64,000 nt of DNA from Arthrobacter tumbae. GTDB lineage: Bacteria > Actinomycetota > Actinomycetes > Actinomycetales > Micrococcaceae. A program made the position numbers and the translations under genes. Where the stretch lies: contig NZ_JAFBCC010000001.1 in the NCBI RefSeq assembly GCF_016907495.1, positions 434,001-498,000 of the forward strand, written 5' to 3'. Every line of letters starts with the position of its first letter. The first letter of the stretch is position 1. The notes below the pieces were generated by a model that saw nothing but the letters and a program-made list of their open reading frames with translations, was not told the DNA's origin and did not search any database. This document shows positions 1-8,315 of the stretch, in pieces.

Positions 1-86
1 CGAAGCTCCTCAGCTTCCGGACAACGGGAACGACAAAGAAGGAGAACGTCAGCAACGTGGTAGTTGCAGATCCCACCAACGCGTAG
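1..86 (+). CDS. Possible 3' end of a plus-strand gene (very short fragment)
   Basis: The frame starting at base 3 is open from the window edge to a TAG at 84-86 and would encode about 27 residues ending in VVVADPTNA. Its third codon positions are G/C rich. A gene ending here would be convergent with dapE, and the strong hairpin between them would serve as a shared terminator, as at galE/gltA. The opposite strand of the same stretch is also open and reads as a hydrophobic segment, so the true coding strand is uncertain. No family can be named. Confidence 0.25.
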   Translation, partial: KLLSFRTTGTTKKENVSNVVVADPTNA

Positions 87-100
87 CGCCCACGATTCGT

Positions 101-143
101 GCGAGTGGCTCGCCTGAACCTCCCGTTCAGGCGAGCCACTCGC
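101..143. terminator. Perfect 19-bp hairpin overlapping the dapE stop codon
   Basis: Bases 101-119 and 125-143 are exact reverse complements around a 5-nt loop. The dapE stop (127-129) and its last codons lie in the right arm, so the end of the coding sequence forms half of the stem. There is no long T-run. It is probably a bidirectional intrinsic terminator. Confidence 0.75.
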
Positions 144-1218
144 TTAACGCCTTGAGGCAAACACGGATTGCATCTGCATGGACATGTTCATCGTCCGAGT
201 GGGCGAGGAGCGCGTCACCGGGACCGAAGTTCACAGCCGGTATGCCAAGCGCACTAAAGCGGGCCACGTCGGTCCAGCCGTACTTCGGCTTCGGCTCCCC
301 ACCGACCGCCGCAACAAAGGCAGCGGCAGCGGGATGATTCAGCCCGGGACGCGCACCGGCAGCGGCATCCGTCCGCTCCAACTCAAAACCAACAAGCAGG
401 TCACGGACGTACTTTTCAGCGTCCTCCGGACTCTTATCCGGAGCAAACCGGTAATTCACCTCGGCAATGGCCCTATCGGGAATCACATTGCCTGCGGTGC
501 CGCCGCTGATCAGGACAGCGTTGAGGCTCTCCCGGAAATCGAGCCCGTCCACCGATACCGTGGCCGGCTGGTGATCCCGAAGCCGAACAAGTACCTCCGC
601 CATCTTGTGAATGGCGTTCTCCCCCATCCAGGCCCGGGCAGAGTGGGCTGCGCGCCCCGTCGTCGTGACGTTGAAGCGGGCCGTTCCATTGCAACCGCCT
701 TCGACGGTGCCGTTGGTGGGTTCGAGCAGCACCGCGAAATCGGCCTCGAGCCAGGTGGGATGACTTTCGGCCAACCGGCCGAGTCCGCTGAGGGATGCCT
801 CGACCTCCTCGTGGTCGTAGAAGACATAGGTGATGTCCCGGGACGGCTCGGTCAGTGCAGCAGCAAGCGCGAGCTGGACGGCGACACCGCCCTTCATATC
901 GGTGGCGCCGCGCCCATAGAGAACTTCGCCATCCCAGGCGCTCGGCACGGTACCGCGGGAACCGGGCACATGCGGCAGCGGCACGGTGTCGAGATGACCC
1001 GCAAGGATGACCCGCTCGGCACGACCCAGATTCGTCCGGCCGATCAGCGAGTCACCGTCCCGGACCACTTCCAGGTGGGAACACGCTCGAAGGATCCCCT
1101 CCACCGCATCGGCCAACGCGCGCTCGTTACCCGAGACACTGTTGATGTCCATGATGTCGGCTGTGAGCTGCGCGACGTCTGCACGGGGATCGAGGCGCTG
1201 GAATCCGGAATCTGTCAT
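127..1218 (-). CDS. dapE: Succinyl-diaminopimelate desuccinylase
   Basis: This cytoplasmic M20-family metallohydrolase of the succinylase branch of lysine/mDAP synthesis hydrolyses N-succinyl-LL-diaminopimelate to LL-DAP. The 363-residue protein has the family's metal ligands in order: H75 and D77 in AGHLDTVP, D107 in GRGATDMKGG, the E137/E138 pair in DHEEVE, E166, and a C-terminal His in LLAHSDDEH. The length is normal. The ATG at 1218 is preceded by TAGGCT (1226-1231) and 7 nt, so the transcript is probably leaderless. The gene is divergent from dapD, the enzyme two steps earlier in the pathway, with 63 bp between the starts. The 3' end runs into a strong hairpin. Confidence 0.95.
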   Translation of the reverse strand: MTDSGFQRLDPRADVAQLTADIMDINSVSGNERALADAVEGILRACSHLEVVRDGDSLIGRTNLGRAERVILAGHLDTVPLPHVPGSRGTVPSAWDGEVLYGRGATDMKGGVAVQLALAAALTEPSRDITYVFYDHEEVEASLSGLGRLAESHPTWLEADFAVLLEPTNGTVEGGCNGTARFNVTTTGRAAHSARAWMGENAIHKMAEVLVRLRDHQPATVSVDGLDFRESLNAVLISGGTAGNVIPDRAIAEVNYRFAPDKSPEDAEKYVRDLLVGFELERTDAAAGARPGLNHPAAAAFVAAVGGEPKPKYGWTDVARFSALGIPAVNFGPGDALLAHSDDEHVHADAIRVCLKALSEWLA

Positions 1219-1225
1219 GACCTCA

Positions 1226-1274
1226 AGCCTACTGGGCGAGGTGGCAGGGGCCGGTAGCCGCTACTCGGTAGAAT
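1226..1274. promoter_or_regulatory. Divergent dapE/dapD leaderless promoters
   Basis: On the minus strand TAGGCT (1226-1231) lies 7 nt from the dapE ATG. On the plus strand TAGAAT (1269-1274) lies 7 nt from the dapD ATG at 1282. This spacing puts the transcription start on the A of each start codon, a common actinobacterial arrangement. No good -35 boxes are visible. The dapD -10 box overlaps an upstream in-frame ATG (1273), which argues against that start. Confidence 0.55.
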
Positions 1275-1281
1275 GGAGGCC

Positions 1282-2250
1282 ATGACTGAGACGGCTTCCG
1301 CTTCCCTGACCCCCTCCGAAACCACCGCACGAACCGCTTTCGGCGTCGGCCTGGCCACGCTGGCCGAAGACGGAACGGTACTCGATGTCTGGTACCCGCA
1401 GCCGGTTCTAGGCGAAGCTTCCGGCGATGCTGATGCGCTGTCCGCCGAACTCGCCGCCATCGCAGCCCCGGATGCACTGCGCGGCGTCACCCAGGAAGTA
1501 CTGTCGACAACTTCCCTGCTCGACGACGCCCCGACCGACGCAGCGGATGCCTACCTCCGGCTCCACCTGCTTTCGCACCGCCTCGTACAGCCGAACAGCA
1601 TCAACCTCGACGGGCTCTTCGGATTGCTCGCCAACGTGGTGTGGACGAACTTCGGCCCCTGCGCCGTCAACAACTTCGAAACCACTCGCCTGCACCTGCG
1701 TACCCGCGGCACGGTGGTGGTGTACGGCGTGGACAAGTTCCCGCGCATGGTTGACTACGTGATGCCCTCGGGCGTTCGGATCGCCGACGCCGACCGGGTT
1801 CGCCTGGGCGCGCATCTGGCCGAAGGCACCACCGTCATGCACGAAGGTTTTGTGAACTTCAATGCCGGGACGCTCGGCCATTCAATGGTCGAGGGTCGCA
1901 TTTCCGCCGGCGTCGTCGTGGGCAACGGCTCCGACATCGGCGGCGGCTCCTCGATCATGGGTACGCTGTCCGGCGGCGGCAAGGAACGCATCAGCATCGG
2001 CGAGCGCTGCCTCCTGAGCGCACAGGCCGGGATCGGTATTTCCCTCGGTGACGACTGCGTGGTGGAAGCCGGTCTCTACATCACCGCAGGAACCAAGGTG
2101 ACTCTTCCGGACGGCTCAATCGCCAAGGCCGCTGAGCTCTCCGGACAGTCCGGGGTGCTCTTCATCCGCAACTCGACCACCGGCGTCGTTGAAGCACGGC
2201 AGCGTTCAGGGCAGGGAATCGCACTGAACGCTGCCCTCCACGCCAACTAG
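1282..2250 (+). CDS. dapD: Tetrahydrodipicolinate N-succinyltransferase (actinobacterial type)
   Basis: DapD transfers succinate from succinyl-CoA to tetrahydrodipicolinate, the committed step of the succinylase lysine/mDAP pathway. The protein is 322 residues. An N-terminal domain carries VLDVWYP, and the second half is a left-handed beta-helix of hexapeptide-like turns with many Gly residues (for example [17 protein letters not shown]). Length and layout fit the long actinobacterial DapD rather than the roughly 275-residue enterobacterial form. I chose ATG 1282 because TAGAAT sits 7 nt upstream; an in-frame ATG at 1273 overlaps that box. A putative secreted protein follows after 8 bp and is probably co-transcribed. 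Confidence 0.94.
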   Translation: MTETASASLTPSETTARTAFGVGLATLAEDGTVLDVWYPQPVLGEASGDADALSAELAAIAAPDALRGVTQEVLSTTSLLDDAPTDAADAYLRLHLLSHRLVQPNSINLDGLFGLLANVVWTNFGPCAVNNFETTRLHLRTRGTVVVYGVDKFPRMVDYVMPSGVRIADADRVRLGAHLAEGTTVMHEGFVNFNAGTLGHSMVEGRISAGVVVGNGSDIGGGSSIMGTLSGGGKERISIGERCLLSAQAGIGISLGDDCVVEAGLYITAGTKVTLPDGSIAKAAELSGQSGVLFIRNSTTGVVEARQRSGQGIALNAALHAN

Positions 2251-2258
2251 GGAACTGA

Positions 2259-3128
2259 GTGCGCCAGACCAAAAAGCAGGCCCGACGACGGCGCCGCCTC
2301 CGCGCAGCCGGTGTCCTCACGGTGCTGACGGCTGTCGTCGGGGGTGGAGCCTACCTGGCCATCAGCCAGCTGAACTCCTCTGAGGTGCTGGTCCGTGAAC
2401 GGTGCAGCGCCGTCGTCGGAACAGATACCTATGAGTTGGCACCGGAGCAGGCCGCGAACGCGTCCACCATCGCGGGCGTGGCCGTGACCCGCGGTCTCCC
2501 GCCGCGGGCGGTCTCAATCGCGTTGGCCACCGCGGTTCAGGAATCGGGCTTGCGGAATCTGGACTACGGTGACCAGGCGGGGCCGGACTCACGCGGATTG
2601 TTCCAACAGCGTCCATCCCAGGGCTGGGGCACCGAGGAGCAGGTGCAGGATCCGATTTACGCTGCCGGCGCCTTTTACGACGAGCTGGTCACCGTTCCGG
2701 GATACCAGACCCTGCCCGTCACGGAAGCCGCACAACTCGTTCAACGCAGCGCCTACCCGGACGCCTATGCCGATCACGAGCCGGAGGCGCGCGCCTTCGC
2801 CTCAGCGCTGACCGGCCAGTCCCCCGCTTCGCTGAACTGTGTGCTGCGCAAGCCGGCGGAATCCGGGGACGCGACAGCCGTGACCGAACGGTTCGCCGCC
2901 GTCTTTCCCGCCCTCCCCACCGGACCCACGGAACAGGGTCTGGTGACCAGCGCATCCGGATCTCAAGGGTGGGCCGCGGCCCAGTTCGCGGTGGCCCATG
3001 CGAAAGAACTCGGCATCACGTCTGTCTCCCACGCGGGGCTGCAGTGGAACCGGACCGACGGCGGCTGGACCACCGCGGATACAGAGACCGGCCAGGTGCT
3101 CATCACCCTCGCCGAGGTCGCTACCTAG
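2259..3128 (+). CDS. Membrane-anchored lysozyme-like protein
   Basis: This is a 289-residue protein with a very basic N-terminus (RRRRRLR) followed by one membrane segment at about 17-36, so it is probably a type II membrane or secreted protein. Residues about 85-145 resemble a lysozyme/lytic-transglycosylase-like fold: TAVQESGLRN with E95 as the candidate catalytic acid, then DSRGLFQQRPSQGWG and DPIYAAGAFYDEL. Similar actinobacterial proteins are usually annotated as hypothetical. It starts at GTG 2259, 8 bp after dapD, and probably shares that transcript. A cell-wall role next to an mDAP gene is attractive but inferred. The C-terminal 90 residues match nothing I recognise. Confidence 0.7.
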   Translation: MRQTKKQARRRRRLRAAGVLTVLTAVVGGGAYLAISQLNSSEVLVRERCSAVVGTDTYELAPEQAANASTIAGVAVTRGLPPRAVSIALATAVQESGLRNLDYGDQAGPDSRGLFQQRPSQGWGTEEQVQDPIYAAGAFYDELVTVPGYQTLPVTEAAQLVQRSAYPDAYADHEPEARAFASALTGQSPASLNCVLRKPAESGDATAVTERFAAVFPALPTGPTEQGLVTSASGSQGWAAAQFAVAHAKELGITSVSHAGLQWNRTDGGWTTADTETGQVLITLAEVAT

Positions 3129-3134
3129 CAGGCG

Positions 3135-3746
3135 CTACGCGATGATTTCCACCACCGGCTGGACGTAGCTACGGAAGGTGGCTTCGTCGTCGTACAGGTC
3201 CTCACTCAGAATGAGCATGTCCGGTTCGATGTACCAGGCGCGGATCTCGCTCAGGGGCAGCTCCACCACGGCGAGTGAGAAGTTCCTCGCGGGCCGTCCG
3301 AGCTCGAGTTCGCGTTCCCGGACGAGATCACCGAACCGCCGCTGACCGCCGTCGTGCATGCGCTTGACTTCGCGCTGTCGCCAGAACGCGTCACGCTCCT
3401 GCGTCCATGCCAGCGCTGTCCCATAGTGAGCGTGGGTGAGGCGCTGCAGTGCGGGCATGGAATCGAACTCCGGGAAGTCCGGCGGCGTGGGAAGTTCCGT
3501 CCCGTTCCCGTGACCGGCAACCAGTTCATACCACCAGGCTTCCCACTCGACCCGCAGCGCAGGAACTCCGCCGGCGGCGTGGACCACCTGTCGCGGATCC
3601 AGGCAGCGGACAGCAGGTTTCACCGGAGATACAGCCGGTTTGCCGATCACACCGAGACCTGCGCAGTCCCGCAGATACAGCGCGAAGCACATGGCCAGAG
3701 ACGTACCCGCTCCCACTTTCCAGGAGTGCGCTCCATTGACGTGCAT
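3135..3746 (-). CDS. Hypothetical protein
   Basis: A 203-residue soluble protein that I do not recognise. It is rich in Trp and charged residues (VEWEAWWYELVAGHG; TQERDAFWRQREVKRMHDGG) and ends in an acidic stretch, LILSEDLYDDEATFRSY. The open frame extends further upstream to 3896, but that would overlap the galE promoter. ATG 3746 has a good ribosome site (AGGA with 7 nt spacing) and is preferred. The gene is divergent from galE and convergent with the lysozyme-like gene, only 6 bp away. Confidence 0.65.
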   Translation of the reverse strand: MHVNGAHSWKVGAGTSLAMCFALYLRDCAGLGVIGKPAVSPVKPAVRCLDPRQVVHAAGGVPALRVEWEAWWYELVAGHGNGTELPTPPDFPEFDSMPALQRLTHAHYGTALAWTQERDAFWRQREVKRMHDGGQRRFGDLVRERELELGRPARNFSLAVVELPLSEIRAWYIEPDMLILSEDLYDDEATFRSYVQPVVEIIA

Positions 3747-3881
3747 ACGGTGTCCTCGCCTCTCCGCCGGTCCAACCCAGAACGGCTCGCGCGCGTGATC
3801 CTCCAAGGGTAGACCGATAGCCCCGACGTCTCCAGAGCAAGAGCCCGGTGACTCACTTAGGTCCGAAATGCCCCCGGTCGG

Positions 3882-3887
3882 TAGGCT
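3882..3887 (+). promoter_or_regulatory. Leaderless -10 box of galE
   Basis: TAGGCT lies 7 nt upstream of ATG 3895, and no Shine-Dalgarno sequence is visible. This supports the internal ATG as the galE start rather than the open frame beginning at 3868. Confidence 0.45.
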
Positions 3888-3894
3888 TGAATCC

Positions 3895-4908
3895 ATGAAG
3901 ATACTCGTTACCGGCGGAAGCGGTTACATTGGCTCGCACACCACGCTTGCACTCCTGGAGGCGGGCCACGACGTCGTCGTAGTGGATAATCTCTACAATT
4001 CAAGCGAGACCGCCCTGAAGCGGGTCGAGGAGCTTGCCGGCCGCGACGTGGCTTTCCGTAAGGTGGATCTGCTCGATGAGCACGCGCTCGACGCCGTGTT
4101 CGAAGCCGAAGCCGTCGAAGCCGTCATCCACTTCGCCGGGTTGAAGGCAGTCGGTGAATCAGTGGAAAAGCCGCTGTTCTACTATCACAACAACGTCGGC
4201 GGCACGTTGAATCTGCTGCGCACCATGGACCGCCACAACGTCCGCACCCTGGTCTTCAGTTCCTCAGCCACCGTTTACGGTGCGTCCGAAGAGGTGCCGC
4301 TCATCGAGAAAATGCCGCTGGATGCGACCAACCCATACGGCCGCACCAAGGAGCAGATCGAAGACATCCTGAGCGACGTCGGAGCCTCCGACAGCCGCTG
4401 GAACATCGCGCTGCTGCGCTACTTCAACCCGGTAGGTGCGCATGAGTCGGGGCGTATCGGCGAAGACCCAACGGGTATCCCGAATAACCTGCTGCCCTTC
4501 GTGGCGCAGGTGGCGGTCGGCAGGCGCGAGAAAGTGATGGTATTCGGCAACGACTACCCCACCCCGGACGGCACCGGCATCCGCGACTACATCCATGTGG
4601 TGGATCTAGCGGACGGCCACGTAGCGGCCCTGAACTACCTCACCTCCCACGCCGGGGTGCACCGCTGGAACCTGGGTACCGGCAATGGATCGTCAGTGCT
4701 CGAGGTGCTCGCCGCATTCTCGAAGGCCGCCGGCCATGAGGTTCCCTACGAGTTCGCCCCCCGCCGACCGGGAGATGCAGCGGTCAGCTACGCGGACCCT
4801 TCGTCAGCCCTGGCGGACCTCGGGTGGTCTGCACATAATTCGCTGGACCAGATGTGCGAGGACCACTGGCGCTGGCAGAAGAACAACCCGCAGGGTTACG
4901 CCTCCTGA
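3895..4908 (+). CDS. galE: UDP-glucose 4-epimerase
   Basis: GalE interconverts UDP-glucose and UDP-galactose with tightly bound NAD. It is a short-chain dehydrogenase of 337 residues, the usual length. The N-terminus KILVTGGSGYIGSHT is the GxxGxxG NAD site. The catalytic pair lies in SSSATVYG and NPYGRTKEQIE (YxxxK). FNPVGAH and the late GTGNGSSVLEV follow as in the family. The start was moved to ATG 3895 because the shorter form begins exactly at the Rossmann strand and has a leaderless -10 box. It converges on gltA with a very strong hairpin between them. Confidence 0.95.
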   Translation: MKILVTGGSGYIGSHTTLALLEAGHDVVVVDNLYNSSETALKRVEELAGRDVAFRKVDLLDEHALDAVFEAEAVEAVIHFAGLKAVGESVEKPLFYYHNNVGGTLNLLRTMDRHNVRTLVFSSSATVYGASEEVPLIEKMPLDATNPYGRTKEQIEDILSDVGASDSRWNIALLRYFNPVGAHESGRIGEDPTGIPNNLLPFVAQVAVGRREKVMVFGNDYPTPDGTGIRDYIHVVDLADGHVAALNYLTSHAGVHRWNLGTGNGSSVLEVLAAFSKAAGHEVPYEFAPRRPGDAAVSYADPSSALADLGWSAHNSLDQMCEDHWRWQKNNPQGYAS

Positions 4909-4944
4909 TCCTGCCTGCTCCCACGGCCCTGCCGCAAAGTTAAC

Positions 4945-4997
4945 GTACGACGACGGCCGGTCACCTTCCCCACAGAGGTGACCGGCCGTCGTCGTAC
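4945..4997. terminator. 22-bp perfect hairpin between galE and gltA
   Basis: Bases 4945-4966 pair perfectly with 4976-4997 around a 9-nt loop. It lies between convergent genes and should terminate both. The arm contains ACGACGACGGC, which recurs in three other hairpins in the window. Confidence 0.88.
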
Positions 4998-5006
4998 TGG
5001 AACTTC

Positions 5007-6290
5007 TTAGCGTGCGGGGTAGTGCCGTTCCCCGGCGCCTGTGTACAGCTGGCGCGGGCGGCCGATCTTGGTCTGCGGATCCTGCATCATCTCGCGCCAC
5101 TGCGCAATCCATCCGGGCAGGCGGCCGATCGCGAAGAGGACGGTGAACATCTTCTCGGGGAAGCCCATCGCCTTGTAGATGAGGCCGGTGTAGAAGTCCA
5201 CGTTTGGGTAGAGCTTGCGCTCGATGAAGTAGTCATCAGCAAGTGCCTTCTCTTCCAGGCGCATCGCGATGTCCAGGAGCTCGTCATTGCCCCCGAGCTT
5301 GGAAAGGATCTCGTGGGCCGTGGCCTTGACGATCTTGGCCCGCGGATCATAGTTCTTGTAGACGCGGTGCCCGAAGCCCATGAGCTTCACGCCGTCTTCC
5401 TTGTTCTTGACCTTTTCCATGAAGTCCTCGGGCTGCATGCCCTTGGCCTTGATGTCCCGGAGCATGTTCAGGACGGCTTCGTTGGCGCCGCCATGCAGCG
5501 GTCCGAACAGGGCGTTGATGCCGGCGGAGATTGACGCGAACATATTGGCGTTCGAGCTTCCCACCAGGCGGACCGTGGAGGTGGAACAGTTCTGCTCGTG
5601 GTCCGCATGGAGGATCAGCAGGAGGTCCAGCGCCTTGACCATTGTGGGATCAAGATCGTAGGGCTCGGCGGGGAGGCCGAAGCACAGGCGCATGAAGTTC
5701 TCCACGAGGTTCATGGAGTTGTCCGGGTACAGCATCGGCTGCCCGATGGACTTCTTGTGTGCATATGCGGCGATGACCGGCAGCTTCGCCATCAGGCGGA
5801 ACGTGGAAAGCTCCACCTGCTCGTCGTCGAACGGGTCCAGCGAGTCCTGGTAGAACGTGGAGAGAGCCGAGACGGCTGAGGACAGCACCGGCATGGGGTG
5901 CGCGTCCCGCGGGAACCCACCGAAGAAGCCCTTGAGCTCCTCATGCAGGAGCGTGTGCCTGCGAATACGGTTGTCGAAGGCGGCCAGCTCGGTGGGCGTT
6001 GGCAGGTTCCCGTAGATGAGCAGGTAGGAAACCTCGAGGAAGCTCGAGTGCTGCGCCAGCTGGTCGATCGGGTAGCCGCGGTAGCGCAGAATGCCCTGAT
6101 CGCCGTCGATGTAGGTGATTGCTGAGGTGGTGGCCGCGGTGTTCATGAAGCCGGGATCGAAGGTGACGGCACCGGTCTGCTTGAGCAGCTTCGAGACATC
6201 GTACCCATGGTTGCCCTCTGCCGCTTGGATCAGCGGGAGGCTCAGGCTTCCTCCGTCATACTGGAGTGAGGCGCCGTTGTGCTCAGTCAT
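5007..6290 (-). CDS. gltA: Citrate synthase
   Basis: Citrate synthase condenses oxaloacetate with acetyl-CoA at the entry of the TCA cycle. The 427-residue length matches the hexameric type II bacterial enzyme. Catalytic residues are visible: H266 in FGPLHGGAN, H308 in GFGHRVYKNYDPRA and D365 in NVDFYTG. HADHEQNCSTST (228-239) is the usual substrate-binding block. The ATG at 6290 follows AAGGAG with about 6 nt spacing. Transcription is monocistronic: dapC upstream is separated by 131 bp, and a strong terminator follows. Confidence 0.97.
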   Translation of the reverse strand: MTEHNGASLQYDGGSLSLPLIQAAEGNHGYDVSKLLKQTGAVTFDPGFMNTAATTSAITYIDGDQGILRYRGYPIDQLAQHSSFLEVSYLLIYGNLPTPTELAAFDNRIRRHTLLHEELKGFFGGFPRDAHPMPVLSSAVSALSTFYQDSLDPFDDEQVELSTFRLMAKLPVIAAYAHKKSIGQPMLYPDNSMNLVENFMRLCFGLPAEPYDLDPTMVKALDLLLILHADHEQNCSTSTVRLVGSSNANMFASISAGINALFGPLHGGANEAVLNMLRDIKAKGMQPEDFMEKVKNKEDGVKLMGFGHRVYKNYDPRAKIVKATAHEILSKLGGNDELLDIAMRLEEKALADDYFIERKLYPNVDFYTGLIYKAMGFPEKMFTVLFAIGRLPGWIAQWREMMQDPQTKIGRPRQLYTGAGERHYPAR

Positions 6291-6421
6291 TGACTCTCCT
6301 TGTGGAGCTTATGGAAAAGCATGCGTGATTGCTGGATCAGCTCAGTCAGCTAAAACGCTACCGGCACAAACGCCTCCAGCACTAATCGGTTGGGGCGTTG
6401 TTGTGCAATAGCAACACGGCC

Positions 6422-7561
6422 TCACGCACCGAGTCGGGCAGCCGCAGCAGCGACCCGTTCATCGGAGCCGGTGAGCGCCACCCGGATGAACCCGTTCCCG
6501 GCATCACCGTAGAACGTACCGGGACCAACGATGATCCCGAGCTCCGCGAATCTCTTCACCGTCAGCCAGGTGTCCTCCCCCGCAGTGGCCCACAGGTAAA
6601 GGCCGGCGTCGGACGAGTGGATGGTCAGCCCGAAGGCCTCGAGGGCCGGCACCAGCCGGCTGCGCCGCGCCCGGTACAGGTCTTTTTGCGCCGCGACATG
6701 CGCGTCATCCGCAAGCGCTGCGCGCATGGCTTCCTGGACCGGAAACGGCACGATCATTCCCGCGTGCTTCCGCGAATTGATGAGATTGGGCAGCACCGCG
6801 CTGTCACCGGCCACGAACGCGGCCCGGTAACCGGCGAGGTTGGACTGCTTGCTCAATGAATAGACGGACAGCAGCAGGTCCGAGGACCCACCGCTCACCC
6901 GCTCATCGAGGATGCTGGGTACCGGGTTCCCGCCCAGGGCGGGGTCCCAGGCCCCCCAGCCCAGCTCGGCGTAGCACTCGTCGGAGGCAACCATGGCACC
7001 CAGTTCGCGGGCGGCGTCGACCATCGCTCGCAGCGCTTCGACGTCCTGGACCGCGCCGGTGGGGTTCGACGGCGAATTGATCCAGACCAGCCGTACCCGT
7101 GCCCGTGTGCCGGGATCCAAGTCGGCCAGGGAGTCCGCGGCCACCGGTGTTGCACCGGCGAAATGGGCTCCCATGTCATAGGTGGGGTAGGCAACCGTGG
7201 GGCGCACGACGACATCCCCGGCTCCCAGCCCCAGCAGGGTGGGCAGCCACGCGACCAGCTCCTTTGAGCCCACCGTTGGCAGAATATTCTCCGGATCGAG
7301 ACCGGCAACAGAACGACGGCGGCGGTACCACTCGCTGATTGCTTCCCTCAGCTCGATGGTGCCGTGAGTGGTGGGATATCCGGGGGCATTCGATGCGTCG
7401 CGGAGCGCGCGCTGGACGACCTCCGGCGTGGGGTCCACGGGGGTTCCGATCGAGAGGTTGACCGCCCCGTCGGGATGTTGCCGCGCTTCCTCGACATAGG
7501 GTGCCATGGCATCCCAGGGATAGTCGGGAAGGTCGAGCCCGAAGGCCCGGTTGGGTGTCAC
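6422..7561 (-). CDS. dapC: Succinyldiaminopimelate transaminase
   Basis: A PLP-dependent class I/II aminotransferase that makes N-succinyl-LL-DAP from N-succinyl-2-amino-6-ketopimelate, the step between DapD and DapE. It is 379 residues. PLP ligands are INSPSNPTG (Asn), D194 in VASDECY, and the Schiff-base Lys238 in YSLSKQSNLAGYR. Start GTG 7561 lies 7 bp downstream of the fdxA stop. The fdxA-dapC pairing is characteristic of actinobacteria, and it separates DapC from generic aspartate aminotransferases. Confidence 0.92.
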   Translation of the reverse strand: MTPNRAFGLDLPDYPWDAMAPYVEEARQHPDGAVNLSIGTPVDPTPEVVQRALRDASNAPGYPTTHGTIELREAISEWYRRRRSVAGLDPENILPTVGSKELVAWLPTLLGLGAGDVVVRPTVAYPTYDMGAHFAGATPVAADSLADLDPGTRARVRLVWINSPSNPTGAVQDVEALRAMVDAARELGAMVASDECYAELGWGAWDPALGGNPVPSILDERVSGGSSDLLLSVYSLSKQSNLAGYRAAFVAGDSAVLPNLINSRKHAGMIVPFPVQEAMRAALADDAHVAAQKDLYRARRSRLVPALEAFGLTIHSSDAGLYLWATAGEDTWLTVKRFAELGIIVGPGTFYGDAGNGFIRVALTGSDERVAAAAARLGA

Positions 7562-7568
7562 GCTGCGC

Positions 7569-7895
7569 TCACGCTTCCTGGTTCTGCGGCGGCAGGGCGG
7601 CGATTATGGGGTGATCCTTCCCTGTGTTGCCGAGCTTTGCGGCGCCGCCCGGGGACCCGAGGTCGTCGAAGAACTCGACATTGGCCTTGTAGTATTCCGC
7701 CCACTCGTCGGGGGTGTCATCCTCGTAGTAGATAGCCTCGACCGGGCAGACCGGCTCGCATGCACCGCAGTCCACGCACTCATCCGGGTGGATGTACAGC
7801 GAGCGTTCACCTTCATAGATGCAATCAACCGGGCATTCCTCAATGCAGGCCTTGTCTTTCACATCCACGCACGGCTGTGCGATTACGTAGGTCAC
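7569..7895 (-). CDS. fdxA: Seven-iron ferredoxin FdxA
   Basis: A small cytoplasmic electron carrier of 108 residues. Cysteines fall at 9, 17, 21, 25, 40, 43, 46 and 50. In seven-iron ferredoxins 9, 17 and 50 bind the [3Fe-4S] cluster and 21, 40, 43 and 46 the [4Fe-4S] cluster, leaving C25 free. The acidic C-terminal extension (about 58-108) is typical of this class. It starts at GTG 7895 and is the first gene of the pair with dapC. The redox partner cannot be read from this context. Confidence 0.94.
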   Translation of the reverse strand: MTYVIAQPCVDVKDKACIEECPVDCIYEGERSLYIHPDECVDCGACEPVCPVEAIYYEDDTPDEWAEYYKANVEFFDDLGSPGGAAKLGNTGKDHPIIAALPPQNQEA

Positions 7896-8011
7896 TTCCC
7901 ACGCCTTCCCTAGAAATCTGGTGCCGCTAACGGCTCTTCCTCGCTGTTCCAGCTTAACCCAACAGGAGTTGGGATCGGCATCGACCGGCGCCCACCGTAA
8001 TATGACAGGCT

Positions 8012-8260
8012 ATGCCCATGTCCAGCCCAGCCGCACACCTGCTGACTTCCCTGCCGTTGGGAACCCGTGTGGTGGTCCGGTATCGGATCGAAGGAGGCCT
8101 CACCGATGCCCTCGGCGATCTGGCCTCGCGGGATGCGGTGTCCTGCACCATCGCAGGAAGGCGCGGGGACGTCGTCGTTCCGCTGGATGCTGTGACGGCG
8201 GCCAAGCCGGTCCCTCCTCCACCTCCACGGCGCGGTCCGGGAACCGTTACAGCCAGGTGA
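8012..8260 (+). CDS. Small SH3-like-domain protein
   Basis: An 82-residue protein: LPLGTRVVVRYRI, then TDALGDL, then GDVVVPLDAVTAAKPVPPPPP. From memory this matches the N-terminal SH3-like segment that precedes the acetyltransferase domain in Rv0428c-type actinobacterial GNAT proteins, but here no GNAT domain follows. It may be a stand-alone member of that family; the assignment is by recall and unverified. TAATAT (7998-8003) lies 8 nt before ATG 8012, so the transcript is probably leaderless. It is divergent from fdxA. Confidence 0.6.
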   Translation: MPMSSPAAHLLTSLPLGTRVVVRYRIEGGLTDALGDLASRDAVSCTIAGRRGDVVVPLDAVTAAKPVPPPPPRRGPGTVTAR

Positions 8261-8266
8261 ACGCGC

Positions 8267-8284
8267 GATTGACTAAATTCAATC
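8267..8284. promoter_or_regulatory. Inverted repeat upstream of the ArsR-like gene
   Basis: GATTGA and TCAATC form a perfect 6-bp inverted repeat with a 6-nt spacer, upstream of TATGCT (8303-8308), which lies 7 nt from ATG 8316. It is positioned as an operator for autoregulation by the downstream winged-helix protein; this is inferred only. Confidence 0.35.
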
Positions 8285-8315
8285 AGTGAGCGCTTGCTGA
8301 CGTATGCTGTGGATT

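Noticed and set aside
178..1257. 359-residue plus-strand open frame
   Set aside because: It lies antisense to dapE, which carries complete M20 metal ligands; its product has no recognisable domain.
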